Below, in pieces: positions 40,667 through 48,976 of a stretch of 64,000 nucleotides of DNA. The stretch is from G965267185 sp965267185. GTDB taxonomy: Bacteria; Pseudomonadota; Alphaproteobacteria; UBA6615. The translations under genes and the position numbers were made by a program. The notes below the pieces were generated by a model. That model saw only the letters and a list, made by a program, of their open reading frames with translations, was not told the origin of the DNA and did no database searches. Positions within the stretch are counted from its first letter, which is position 1. Every line of letters starts with the position of its first letter. Where the stretch lies: NCBI GenBank assembly GCA_965267185.1, contig OZ253937.1, forward strand, positions 1,488,001 to 1,552,000, in the 5' to 3' direction.

Positions 40667-42430
40667 TCAGGCCCGGGCCCGCAACGCGGCGGTTGCCGCC
40701 GCATCGACACTGCCGGAATCATCGAGCGCGACGCCATAGACTTCACTGGCCCGTTCCGCACTGATATAGCCCTCCGCCACGTCGCGGCGGACCATTTCCG
40801 GATCGCGCTCGGTCGGCGCGCCATACCCGCCGCCACCACAGGAATAGGAGACGATCCGTTCGCCCTCGAGCAGCGGCACTACCGCGCAGTTGGGAAGCTC
40901 TTCGCGGTCGCCGTTGCGGGTTAGTTTGAATTGAGCCGCCGTCGCCCCACCGAGCCCGCCGCGCACACCCTGCGGCCCGTTTATGCCGCCGTCGCTTACG
41001 TAGGCGACATCCATCTGTCCCACGCGCGGCCCGAACTCGGCATAGGCCGAGCGGGCGCCGCAGAATCGCCCGGCACCCTCGGTGTCGGCTGCGAACATGC
41101 GCGCATGCACATAGATCGGGTGGCGCAATTCATCGAGCTCGACCGAATCCTGATAGCACAAGCCGCCGTTACCGACATGGGCGATGGTCTGCCAGCAATC
41201 GGCCCGCGGCCCCCCCGCACCGCCGGTAAAGCCCAAAAATACCTGGTTCACATAGGGCGCACCCGTTTCCGGGTCGACGCCGGAGATAATGCCCGCCGCC
41301 GGTGGAATCACACAGCCGCATTCCGCCAACCCCATGCCGTCGGCGATTTCCGCCATTGCCGCCTGGGTGGGATTGGAAACCCGGTCGGCCACATTGGTCG
41401 TTGCGACTGAGCATGACGTGGGGTGTTTGGGGATGCCGCACACCGACCCCTCGCGCAGCAACACCTCGATGCGGCGGAACGAGCCGGCGTTCTTCGGTAC
41501 CGTGTGATCGATCGAATTGAATACCCCCACCATGGCGGCGGTGCGCGCACACGCCTCCGACAGGTTGAGCCCGCACGCCAACGCATCGGGGTTCTCACGC
41601 AGATCGACCGTTACGCGCGCGGCGGTGGGATCGACCGTGACTGTGCTGGTGATTGTGATCCCCTCGTCAGGGATGCCCGGAATGGCGTCATGGGTCGACT
41701 GGCGGGTCGCCGTACCGGCGGGTAGCTCGCCGATGGCGGCGGCCATGCGTTGCTCGGAATAGTCGAACCACTGATGGGTGAAATTTTCCAGCGCGTCCCA
41801 CCCCAACTCTTCGCCGAGCGCCAGCATTTCGCGTTCGCCAATGCGCGCCGCCCCCAGCATGGCGAGGAAATCGCCCCACCATTGCTCGGGCACGCGGATG
41901 CGCATTTGGCACATGCGCACGATGTCCATATTGGTTTCGTAGTTCTCCTGCACCTTCACCGCCGGGAAGATCAGCGCGCCTTCCTCGTACACATCCCGCG
42001 CCATGCCGTGATAGGTGGTGGGGATCGAGTTACCGATATCGGCCTGGTGCGCCTTGGCCAACACGGTGAACCGATGGATGCCGTCATCGTCGATCACCGG
42101 GACTAGAATCGTGTGGTCGGCGGCGTGCGAGCAACCGTGATAGGGCGAGTTGTGCAAAAACGCATCGCCGCGTTTGAGCTCAGGGTGAAACTCCTGCATC
42201 GTCGCTGCCATCATGTCGGGCCCCGACAGCACATGGATCGGCAGGCTCTCAGCGACGGACACGAGCTGGTTGTCGGCGTTGACGATACAGCAGGACAGAT
42301 CGCGCGCAATGTTGAGCACGCCCGAGCGCCCGGTACGCACCAGCGTGTTGCCCATCTTGCGGGATATCCCCTCAAGCCGGTTCGACAGCAGCGCTAGCTG
42401 TACGCCATCTATATCCTGTTTGTCCGCCAT
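40667..42430 (-). CDS. Hydantoinase B/oxoprolinase family protein, paralogue 2 of 3
   Basis: A 587-residue HyuB. Same metal-type residues (H98, H102, D105, H128, D131) and the same C-terminal SCGGGGYGAPTERDPEM. Long identical runs with paralogue 3 (for example AEIADGxGLAECG and LLREGSVCGIPKHPTSCS) show that these two are the closest pair. ATG at 42430, five bases after the paralogue 3 stop, so translation is coupled. All catalytic-type residues are kept, so it does not look like a decaying copy. Confidence 0.94.
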   Translation of the reverse strand: MADKQDIDGVQLALLSNRLEGISRKMGNTLVRTGRSGVLNIARDLSCCIVNADNQLVSVAESLPIHVLSGPDMMAATMQEFHPELKRGDAFLHNSPYHGCSHAADHTILVPVIDDDGIHRFTVLAKAHQADIGNSIPTTYHGMARDVYEEGALIFPAVKVQENYETNMDIVRMCQMRIRVPEQWWGDFLAMLGAARIGEREMLALGEELGWDALENFTHQWFDYSEQRMAAAIGELPAGTATRQSTHDAIPGIPDEGITITSTVTVDPTAARVTVDLRENPDALACGLNLSEACARTAAMVGVFNSIDHTVPKNAGSFRRIEVLLREGSVCGIPKHPTSCSVATTNVADRVSNPTQAAMAEIADGMGLAECGCVIPPAAGIISGVDPETGAPYVNQVFLGFTGGAGGPRADCWQTIAHVGNGGLCYQDSVELDELRHPIYVHARMFAADTEGAGRFCGARSAYAEFGPRVGQMDVAYVSDGGINGPQGVRGGLGGATAAQFKLTRNGDREELPNCAVVPLLEGERIVSYSCGGGGYGAPTERDPEMVRRDVAEGYISAERASEVYGVALDDSGSVDAAATAALRARA

Positions 42431-42435
42431 CGTTC

Positions 42436-44223
42436 TTACCCGCTTTGCTGGCTCGATAGACCGGCGCGCAGTGCGTCGGTTTGCGCCCGGTCGACGTGTC
42501 CATCGCTGTCGACGACCACACCGTAGACGTCACGTGCACGCTCGGCGCTGATGTAGCCTTCGGCAACGTCGTGCCCCACGGTGTCCGGATCGCGCTCGGT
42601 CGGCGGCCCATAACCGCCGCCACCGGTCGTGTAGGACGCAATGCGTTCGCCCGCCTCGAGCGGAATAACGCCCCAATGGGCCAAGTCCACCCGGTCGCCA
42701 TTGCGGCTAATCTTGAACTGCAGCGCAGCACCCCCATCGGCACCGCCGCGCGCGCCCTTGGCGACGTTGACCATGCCGTCGCAAACGTAAGCGACATCCA
42801 TCTGTCCGCGAACGGGGCCGTATTCGCTGTACGCCGAACGCGCGCCACAGAACCGGCCGGCGCCCTCGGTGTCGGGCGCGAAATGGCGGGCGTGGACGTA
42901 GATCGGATGGCGCAACTCATCCAGTTCGATGGAATCGTAGTAGCACAGGCCGCCATTGCCGACATGGCAGATGGTCTGCCAGGCATCCGCCGATGGCCCG
43001 CCGGCGCCGCCGGTGAAGGTGACCATGATCTGGTTGACGTAAGGCTCGCCGCTCGCCGGATCGACGCCCGAGATGACGCCCAGGCCCGGGGTCATGATCG
43101 CACCGCACTCGGCCAACCCCAGCCCGTCGGCAATCTCGGCCATCGCCGCCTGGGTGGGATTGGAAACCCGGTCCGCAACGTTGGTGGTCGCCGCCGAGCA
43201 CGATGTGGGATGCTTGGGAATGCCGCACACTGAGCCCTCGCGCAGCAACACCTCGATGCGGCGGAACGAGCCGGCGTTTTTCGGCACCGTGTGATCGACG
43301 GAATTGAATACACCGACCATGGCGGCGGTGCGCGCGCACGCTTCCGAGAGGTTGAGCCCACAGGGCAACGCGTCGGGGTTGTCGCGCAGATCGACGGTAA
43401 TCATCGCCGACCCCGGGTCGACGGTCACTTTCGAGGTTATAGTGACACCGTCGTCGGGCGTGCCGGGTATGGCGTCATGGGTCGATTGGCGCGTTGCGGT
43501 GCCGGCTGGCAGGGAACCGATCGCCGACACCATGCGCTGTTCGGAATAGTCGAACCATTGCTCATCGAAGGCAGCGAGCGTATCCCACCCCACCTCTGCG
43601 CCGAGCTCCAATATCTCGCGCTCACCGATGCGCGCCGCGCCGATCATGGCGAGGAAATCGCCCCACCATTGGTCGGGAACGCGAATACGCATACGGCACA
43701 TGCGCACGATATCCATGTTGGTCTCGTAATTTTCCTGCACCTTGGTGGCCGGAAAGATCAGCGCGCCTTCCTCGTACACGTCGCGGGCCGTGCCGTGATA
43801 GGTCGTCGGGATCGAATTGCCGATATCCGCCTGATGCGCCTTGGCCGCAACAGTGTAACGGTGCACCCCGTCATCGTCGATTACCGGCACCAGAATCGTG
43901 TGGTCGGCGGGATGAGAGCAACCGTGATAAGGCGAATTGTGCAGGAACGCATCGCCGCGCTTTAACTCGGGATGAAATTCCTGCATCGAGGCCGCCATAA
44001 TATCGGGGCCCGACAGCACATGGATGGGCAGGCTCTCGGCCACCGCCACCAACTCGTGGTCGGCGGTGAGAATGCAACATGAGAAATCGCGGGCAATGTT
44101 GAGCACGCCGGAACGCCCAGTGCGCATCAAGGTATTGCCCATCTTGCGCGAGATGCCTTCCAACCGGTTCGACAGCAGCGCCAGTTGCACGCCGTCGATC
44201 CGCACCTGATCCGCATCCGCCAC
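42436..44223 (-). CDS. Hydantoinase B/oxoprolinase family protein, paralogue 3 of 3
   Basis: A 595-residue HyuB. GTG start at 44223 shares its G with the hyuA stop (TAGTG), indicating tight coupling to hyuA. Metal-type residues H100, H104, D107, H130 and D133 are present. The C-terminal glycine loop reads YTTGGGGYGPPTERDPD, with TT where the other two have SC. The first B subunit after hyuA is the expected partner for HyuA; why two more follow is not explained by the known family. Confidence 0.94.
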   Translation of the reverse strand: MADADQVRIDGVQLALLSNRLEGISRKMGNTLMRTGRSGVLNIARDFSCCILTADHELVAVAESLPIHVLSGPDIMAASMQEFHPELKRGDAFLHNSPYHGCSHPADHTILVPVIDDDGVHRYTVAAKAHQADIGNSIPTTYHGTARDVYEEGALIFPATKVQENYETNMDIVRMCRMRIRVPDQWWGDFLAMIGAARIGEREILELGAEVGWDTLAAFDEQWFDYSEQRMVSAIGSLPAGTATRQSTHDAIPGTPDDGVTITSKVTVDPGSAMITVDLRDNPDALPCGLNLSEACARTAAMVGVFNSVDHTVPKNAGSFRRIEVLLREGSVCGIPKHPTSCSAATTNVADRVSNPTQAAMAEIADGLGLAECGAIMTPGLGVISGVDPASGEPYVNQIMVTFTGGAGGPSADAWQTICHVGNGGLCYYDSIELDELRHPIYVHARHFAPDTEGAGRFCGARSAYSEYGPVRGQMDVAYVCDGMVNVAKGARGGADGGAALQFKISRNGDRVDLAHWGVIPLEAGERIASYTTGGGGYGPPTERDPDTVGHDVAEGYISAERARDVYGVVVDSDGHVDRAQTDALRAGLSSQQSG

Positions 44224-46295
44224 TAGGCCGCTCCCGGATCGATCGACAGGCTGCCCGAGGCGCGCCGCTCGGCTGTCGCGCCGGGATCGACGACAACGGT
44301 GGTGAATGGCGATTCGACGATCGCCGGTCCGGCAAGCTTTTCGCCTACCTGCAAGGTCTCGAAACGGCGCACGGCGGCGTCGACAAAACCCGCGCCGCTG
44401 AAATACACCTTGCGGCTCCCTTCCACGTCGGCCGTCACGTCGGTGGCCGCAAGACTGCCGCTTTCATGTTCCCGTAAACGGCATTTGACCGCCGCAGTCC
44501 AGCCGACCACCTCGATCCCCGATCCGGGATCGTTGATCGCGAAGATATCCTGATGCGCGGTATGGAACGCTTCGACCAACGCGTCGACATCGCCATCGCT
44601 GTTGAACCGGCGGCTTTCGATCGGCACTTCGATCTCCCAGACCTGTTCCGGATAACGCGCCTCGGCGAAAAACTCGATGGTCGATTCGATCGCTCCGGCA
44701 CCGGGACCCTCGATGAAACTCTGGCAGCCTTCTTCGAGGTGATCGAGCACGCGGTTGACCGCGTCGCGGTCGAACGCATCCGACGTCATGAACAGGGTGC
44801 GCCGGTACTGGGAGGTGAGATCCGACATCATGGCGCCCGCAGCACTCAACGCCGCCCCGACTTCGGGAATGATCGCCCGCGGACAACCGAGCCGCCGCGC
44901 AATGGCGGTCGAGTTCAAACCCGCGGCGCCGCCCCCACCGATCAGCATCGCTTCCCGGGGGTCGATGCCCTGATTGACGGTGATATCCATAATCGCCTGC
45001 ACCATGTTTTCGGTGGCGATGCTGATCACCGCCGCCGCGGCTTCTTCCAGCGACAGGCCCATCGGTTGAGCGACATCCCGGTCGAGCGCTGCGCGCGCAC
45101 CCTCGATGTCGAGCCCCATCGCGCCACCGAGGAAAAACTCGGGATCGAGATAGCCAAGCACCAGCGCTGCATCGGTCACCGTCGGCTTATCGCCGCCCTG
45201 GCCGTAGCAGGCCGGCCCCGGCACCGCGCCCGCACTTTGCGGGCCGACATGGAGCATGCCGCCTTCGTCGACCCAGGCAATCGAGCCGCCACCGGCGCCA
45301 ATGCTCTTCACGTCCACCGACGGGAAGCCCGTCATGTGACCGCGATAGGGCTCGCCGATCCAGGTCTCGCGGGTCCAGGGTATGCGGCCGCGCCGCACCA
45401 GACTGACGTCGTAGGTCGTTCCCCCGGTATCGGCGATAACGGCGGAGTCCGACTGTTCGTCTTCACGCGCGAAATAGCGGCCCGACACCGGCGCCATCGA
45501 CGGTCCGGAATTGATCAGGTGGATCGGCGATTCGGCGATATCGTCGGCATCCATCACGCCGGCTTGCGACGTGACGATCAGCACCCGGCCGCCGAACCCG
45601 GCGTCGCGCAACCGCCCACTGAGGTTGTGCATGTAGGCGCTCATCAGCGGCTTCAGCGACGCATCCATCGCCGCCGATGAGGCGCGGCGGTATTCGCGCA
45701 AACTGGGATTGAGCACATGGGACAAGGTGTAAGGCACCCCCGGCAGGTGCTCTTCGAGCAACGCCCCAACCCGGTCTTCGTGCGCCGGGTTAACGATGGA
45801 CCACAGCAGACAGACAGCAACAGCCTCAACCTCGCGGTCCCGCAAGCCCTCGATCACCTCGATCACCGCGTCCTCGTCGAACGGAGTCATCTCGGAACCG
45901 TCGGCCAAGATACGGCCCGGCACCTCGAACGTCAGCGCACGCGGTACATAGGGTTGAGGAAATGGCACCGTGAAGTTGAACGGCTCCATGCGGCCGCCCT
46001 CGCGAAACACCAGAATATCGCGGTGGCCTTCGGTCGTCAGGAATGCCGTTTTCGCCGTGTTGCCGGTGACGATGGCATTGATTGCATGGGTCGTGCCGTG
46101 GATGAACAACTGCCCCTGCCCCAACAGGCTCGCAAGGTCGGTATTCAAACCGGCGGCGGCATTTTCCAGGCTATTGAGAACGCCACGGATCGGGTCGTCG
46201 GGTGTTGTTGCTGCCTTGAACATGTGGAGGCCGCCGTCATCGTCCTCGACAATAAGATCGGTGAACGTGCCTCCCGTATCGACCGCAAACCGCAT
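44223..46295 (-). CDS. Hydantoinase A/oxoprolinase family protein
   Basis: A 690-residue A-type subunit with an actin-like ATPase fold that phosphorylates the substrate or an intermediate. Phosphate-binding motifs: DTGGTFTDLI at 6-15, FIHGTTHAINAIV near 68-80, ADTGGTTYDVSLV near 290-302 and SIGAGGGSIAWVDEGG near 332-347, followed by GPACYGQGGDKPTVTDA. The C-terminal domain continues to the end. ATG behind GGGGGAA. First gene of an eight-gene leftward operon. The superfamily includes 5-oxoprolinase, N-methylhydantoinase and acetone/acetophenone carboxylases; the substrate here is unknown. Confidence 0.95.
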   Translation of the reverse strand: MRFAVDTGGTFTDLIVEDDDGGLHMFKAATTPDDPIRGVLNSLENAAAGLNTDLASLLGQGQLFIHGTTHAINAIVTGNTAKTAFLTTEGHRDILVFREGGRMEPFNFTVPFPQPYVPRALTFEVPGRILADGSEMTPFDEDAVIEVIEGLRDREVEAVAVCLLWSIVNPAHEDRVGALLEEHLPGVPYTLSHVLNPSLREYRRASSAAMDASLKPLMSAYMHNLSGRLRDAGFGGRVLIVTSQAGVMDADDIAESPIHLINSGPSMAPVSGRYFAREDEQSDSAVIADTGGTTYDVSLVRRGRIPWTRETWIGEPYRGHMTGFPSVDVKSIGAGGGSIAWVDEGGMLHVGPQSAGAVPGPACYGQGGDKPTVTDAALVLGYLDPEFFLGGAMGLDIEGARAALDRDVAQPMGLSLEEAAAAVISIATENMVQAIMDITVNQGIDPREAMLIGGGGAAGLNSTAIARRLGCPRAIIPEVGAALSAAGAMMSDLTSQYRRTLFMTSDAFDRDAVNRVLDHLEEGCQSFIEGPGAGAIESTIEFFAEARYPEQVWEIEVPIESRRFNSDGDVDALVEAFHTAHQDIFAINDPGSGIEVVGWTAAVKCRLREHESGSLAATDVTADVEGSRKVYFSGAGFVDAAVRRFETLQVGEKLAGPAIVESPFTTVVVDPGATAERRASGSLSIDPGAA

Positions 46296-46409
46296 GATTT
46301 CCCCCGTCCCTGCGACGCCACAATGCCACTATTTTTTCGCGCCAGCCGGCGACAGCACTGGCGAAATGTTTGCCGCAGATTAGCAGCGCCACTGCGGCCT
46401 CACCACCAT

Positions 46410-46427
46410 TTAATTAACGTTCATTAA
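46410..46427. promoter_or_regulatory. Candidate TetR operator between hyuA and the TetR gene
   Basis: TTAAT-t-AACGTT-c-ATTAA, an 18-base near-perfect palindrome with one mismatched pair, 36 bases before the TetR start and in the divergent promoter region of the hyu operon. Confidence 0.55.
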
Positions 46428-46462
46428 GCAGTAAACTAGCCTCGAATTGGGAGACAGGTCAG

Positions 46463-47086
46463 ATGGCTGAACCGAATAAACGGACGCGCAGCGCCGACGA
46501 GACCCGCGGGATGATCGTTGCTGAAGCAGCAGCGCTATTTGCGACGCGCGGCTATGAACGGACCAGTCTTGATGCGATCGCACGGAGCATCGGCATCAGT
46601 GCGCCGGCGCTCTACTATCATTTCGATTCCAAGGACGAAATTCTCTTCGCGACCCTCGAGAATACGCTCGTCGAACTCAATCAAATGTCGCAAAAAGAAG
46701 TCGATGCGGTGGATCAAACCCCTGCTGATAAACTACGTGCGTTCGTTCGCGCCCACGTAAAACACGATGTCGGCAGCGCCGAGATCATGCCGATGCTCAA
46801 TGCCGGGCTCTACAATATCGACATGTTGATAGAGGCCCTCCCCGCCGATCGCCGTCAGCGGCTGACGAATTTGCAGCGCACATTTCTCGACCGGCTGCGC
46901 GCGATTTTGCGCGACGGCGTGAAGCAAGGGCTGTTCGAAATCGAGAATGTTACGACAACCGCATTTGCGATCATCGGTATTGTCGACTTTGCCGTTTATT
47001 GGTTTCGCCGGGAAGGCAAACTCTCGATCGAAGACCTTGCCGAGCAGTACGGAACGATGGCGCTACGTATGGCCGGCAATAAGTAG
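46463..47086 (+). CDS. TetR-family transcriptional regulator
   Basis: Regulator of 207 residues. The N-terminal helix-turn-helix is clear (AALFATRGYERTSLDAIARSIGIS, then ALYYHFDSKDEIL at about residues 50-62) and the rest is an all-helical ligand domain of the TetR_C type used by acyl-CoA-responsive regulators. ATG behind GGGAGACAGG. It is divergent from the hyu operon and has a palindrome between them, so it is the likely regulator of that operon. Convergent with the hydrolase gene at 47096. Confidence 0.93.
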   Translation: MAEPNKRTRSADETRGMIVAEAAALFATRGYERTSLDAIARSIGISAPALYYHFDSKDEILFATLENTLVELNQMSQKEVDAVDQTPADKLRAFVRAHVKHDVGSAEIMPMLNAGLYNIDMLIEALPADRRQRLTNLQRTFLDRLRAILRDGVKQGLFEIENVTTTAFAIIGIVDFAVYWFRREGKLSIEDLAEQYGTMALRMAGNK

Positions 47087-47095
47087 AACTTGCGT

Positions 47096-47884
47096 TTAGG
47101 CCGCAAGGAACGACTTCAACTCGGACACGAAGATATCGCGCGCTTGGATCTGCGGGCAGTGACCGCAGCCAGGAATTTCCACTAGTACCGAGCCTTCGAT
47201 GCCCTCATGCAAAGCATGAGACATCGCAGGCGGTGTCGTCTCGTCTTCGAGGCCGACCATGACAAGAGTCGGATTCCCGATATTGCCGATGTCATCCGCC
47301 ATCTCGACATTGGCAAGCGCCCGCGCGGTGGCGGCAAAGGCCTTGGGATTGCATTTTGCCAGGGCGGCTTTGCGCTCGGCGATAATATCCGGATTGGCTT
47401 TGATGTAGTCTTCGGGAAACATGCGGGCCATCGCAGCATCGAGCACGACCTCCATGCCGGTTTCCTCCACCCGGTCGGCAAGAAGGCGCAGCGGCGCCTT
47501 TGCGGGTTCGGGAAACCCCGGGCCGGTGTCGGCAAAAATCATCTTGCCGATACGCCCGCCATGGCGAATACCGAGCGAGACGGCCATGAAACCGCCGGCG
47601 CCATTGCCCAAAACAGCGGTATCCGCGGGCAAGCTAAGCCCGTCCATTACCTCGGCAATGTAATCGGCATAATCGGCAACGGACGGATCGTCTCCCTCCA
47701 ACGGCGGTGTGCCGCCGTAACCCGGCAGATTGGGCAGGGTGACTCGATAATCTTCGGCGAGATCGGGCAGTACACCATCGAAAACGCTCCGCTCGGCGAG
47801 CAACGAATGGAGAAGCAGGAGGTTTGGTCCATCGCCGGCCTGCACGACGTCGGCTCCGGCGACGTTCGCCTGTGTCACATCCAT
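47096..47884 (-). CDS. Alpha/beta hydrolase-fold protein lacking the nucleophilic serine
   Basis: A 262-residue alpha/beta hydrolase fold: HS-loop LLLLHSLL near 22-29, RVTLPNLPGYGGTPP near 47-61, acid region VMVGLEDETTP and histidine in IPGCGHCPQ. The nucleophile elbow, normally GxSxG, reads G93-N-G95-A-G97; the codon for 95 is GGC at 47602-47600, one base from AGC. So the usual serine is gone while the other triad members stay. It may be a cofactor-free oxygenase-like, binding or dead relative. It is 26 bases after the XRE-cupin gene, in one operon with it. Confidence 0.88.
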   Translation of the reverse strand: MDVTQANVAGADVVQAGDGPNLLLLHSLLAERSVFDGVLPDLAEDYRVTLPNLPGYGGTPPLEGDDPSVADYADYIAEVMDGLSLPADTAVLGNGAGGFMAVSLGIRHGGRIGKMIFADTGPGFPEPAKAPLRLLADRVEETGMEVVLDAAMARMFPEDYIKANPDIIAERKAALAKCNPKAFAATARALANVEMADDIGNIGNPTLVMVGLEDETTPPAMSHALHEGIEGSVLVEIPGCGHCPQIQARDIFVSELKSFLAA

Positions 47885-47910
47885 CTCACCAAATCCCTGT
47901 GATTGTTGCG

Positions 47911-48558
47911 CTATTGGGAAAGAATTTCCTCGGCCAAATCGGCACCATTGGCACCCGTTTGAGACTCCGGCGCGAGCCAAATTGTGAGTATGTCGGATAC
48001 TTCGCCGTCGGCCGACGTATAGGTGTGAGCCATCGTGCTATCGAGGTAGACACTGTCGCCGGCTTCGAGCCGGACCGGTTGATAGTGCTCGGTATGCACC
48101 TCGACCGCGCCGGACAAGACATATACGAACTCTTCACCGCCATGACTGATCATGCCATCGCCAGCATCGCCATCGCTGACACGAACGCGCTCGATCAACG
48201 GTGTCATTCGCTTATGAGTTAGGCCCGCCGCCAAAGCGCAAATATCGTATTTGGGCGTGGACTGGAATTTCACATCGGCGCGGCGCGACACTGTCATGCG
48301 CGCCGACACGCTGGAAATTTCACGGTCGAGGGCGACCAAATCGCTCAACGGAATCTCCAACCCTTCGGCCAAGCGCATCAAGTTTGTGAAGGTCGGCGAC
48401 ACTTGGTCGTTTTCGATTTTCGACAGTGCCGAAATCGACAATCCGGTGACACGTGCAACCTCGGATAGCGTCATGCCGCGCGATTTGCGCAGACCGCGCA
48501 CCCGCGGCCCCAGTTTCGGTTCGCCGGCGACGCTATCTTCGTGAGTTGCGTTGTTCAC
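47911..48558 (-). CDS. XRE-family regulator with C-terminal cupin domain
   Basis: A 215-residue regulator. N-terminal helix-turn-helix (LRKSRGMTLSEVARVTGLS, then ALSKIENDQVSPTFTNLMRLAEGL at about 37-60) and a C-terminal cupin (GGEEFVYVLSGAVEVHTE, GDSVYLDSTMAHTYTS) that senses a small molecule. The start is GTG at 48558 behind AAGGGA; longer forms begin at TTG with no site. It is divergent from the ABC importer genes and followed by the serine-less hydrolase. A likely controller of the importer. Confidence 0.9.
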   Translation of the reverse strand: MNNATHEDSVAGEPKLGPRVRGLRKSRGMTLSEVARVTGLSISALSKIENDQVSPTFTNLMRLAEGLEIPLSDLVALDREISSVSARMTVSRRADVKFQSTPKYDICALAAGLTHKRMTPLIERVRVSDGDAGDGMISHGGEEFVYVLSGAVEVHTEHYQPVRLEAGDSVYLDSTMAHTYTSADGEVSDILTIWLAPESQTGANGADLAEEILSQ

Positions 48559-48779
48559 GGTGAGTCCCTTCACTATCCGCCTCGCGGCCAGCGCATCTTG
48601 AATCGCGGCCAACCGTCCGAAGCGGAAATCCCGTACTTGTTACCATAGATAATTTTCTTATAGTACAAAACTACAGTATGATCGTTCTCCTAAGCGGCTG
48701 GAATGTCGTAAGCTTGGGAAGATACAAGTTGCTACCGGGGACCAACTTCGGAGCGCGGACGACAGGGGAGATACACGTC
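48559..48779. promoter_or_regulatory. Divergent control region, XRE-cupin / ABC importer
   Basis: No gene here. On the plus strand TTGTTA (48637-48642) and TATAGT (48659-48664) with a 16-base spacer make a plausible sigma-70 promoter for the importer operon. A TAGT-N5-ACTA repeat at 48661-48673 overlaps the -10 and is a possible XRE site. The region is markedly AT-rich from 48640 to 48690. Confidence 0.4.
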
Positions 48780-48902
48780 ATGAAGATCCGGGCTTTGCCC
48801 GTTATCAGGCTATTCGCGACCGAGACGCGGCGGCTACCACGGCTTCACCAGCTAGGGTACGGCCGTTTTGCTGCCGCCGTGCGAACCGTATCGACGCAGT
48901 GA
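48780..48902 (+). pseudogene. Possible remnant of a substrate-binding protein gene (signal-peptide end only)
   Basis: A 40-codon frame begins with ATG at 48780 behind an excellent AGGGGAG site, right where the binding-protein gene of such importers usually starts. It reads MKIRALPVIRLFAT, like a signal peptide; the next bases in another frame give DAAATTASPA, again signal-peptide-like, suggesting a frameshift. The rest of a binding protein is missing before the permease start at 48977. It could instead be a leader peptide or chance. Confidence 0.3.
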
Positions 48903-48976
48903 TTTAGCCTGATGATTTTTTGCAATCGTCTCGACTCAACCCAATCGATCGCCGAGGCATCTAGGGAAGACGAATA

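Noticed and set aside
44553..45680. Long plus-strand open frame opposite hyuA, and similar frames opposite the hyuB genes
   Set aside because: GC-rich codon bias leaves antisense frames open. Their proteins are rich in R, H, A and G with no family match, while hyuA and hyuB are unmistakable.
48678..48779. Longer start for the small frame before the ABC importer
   Set aside because: The frame from 48678 has no ribosome binding site; the only supported start is ATG 48780.
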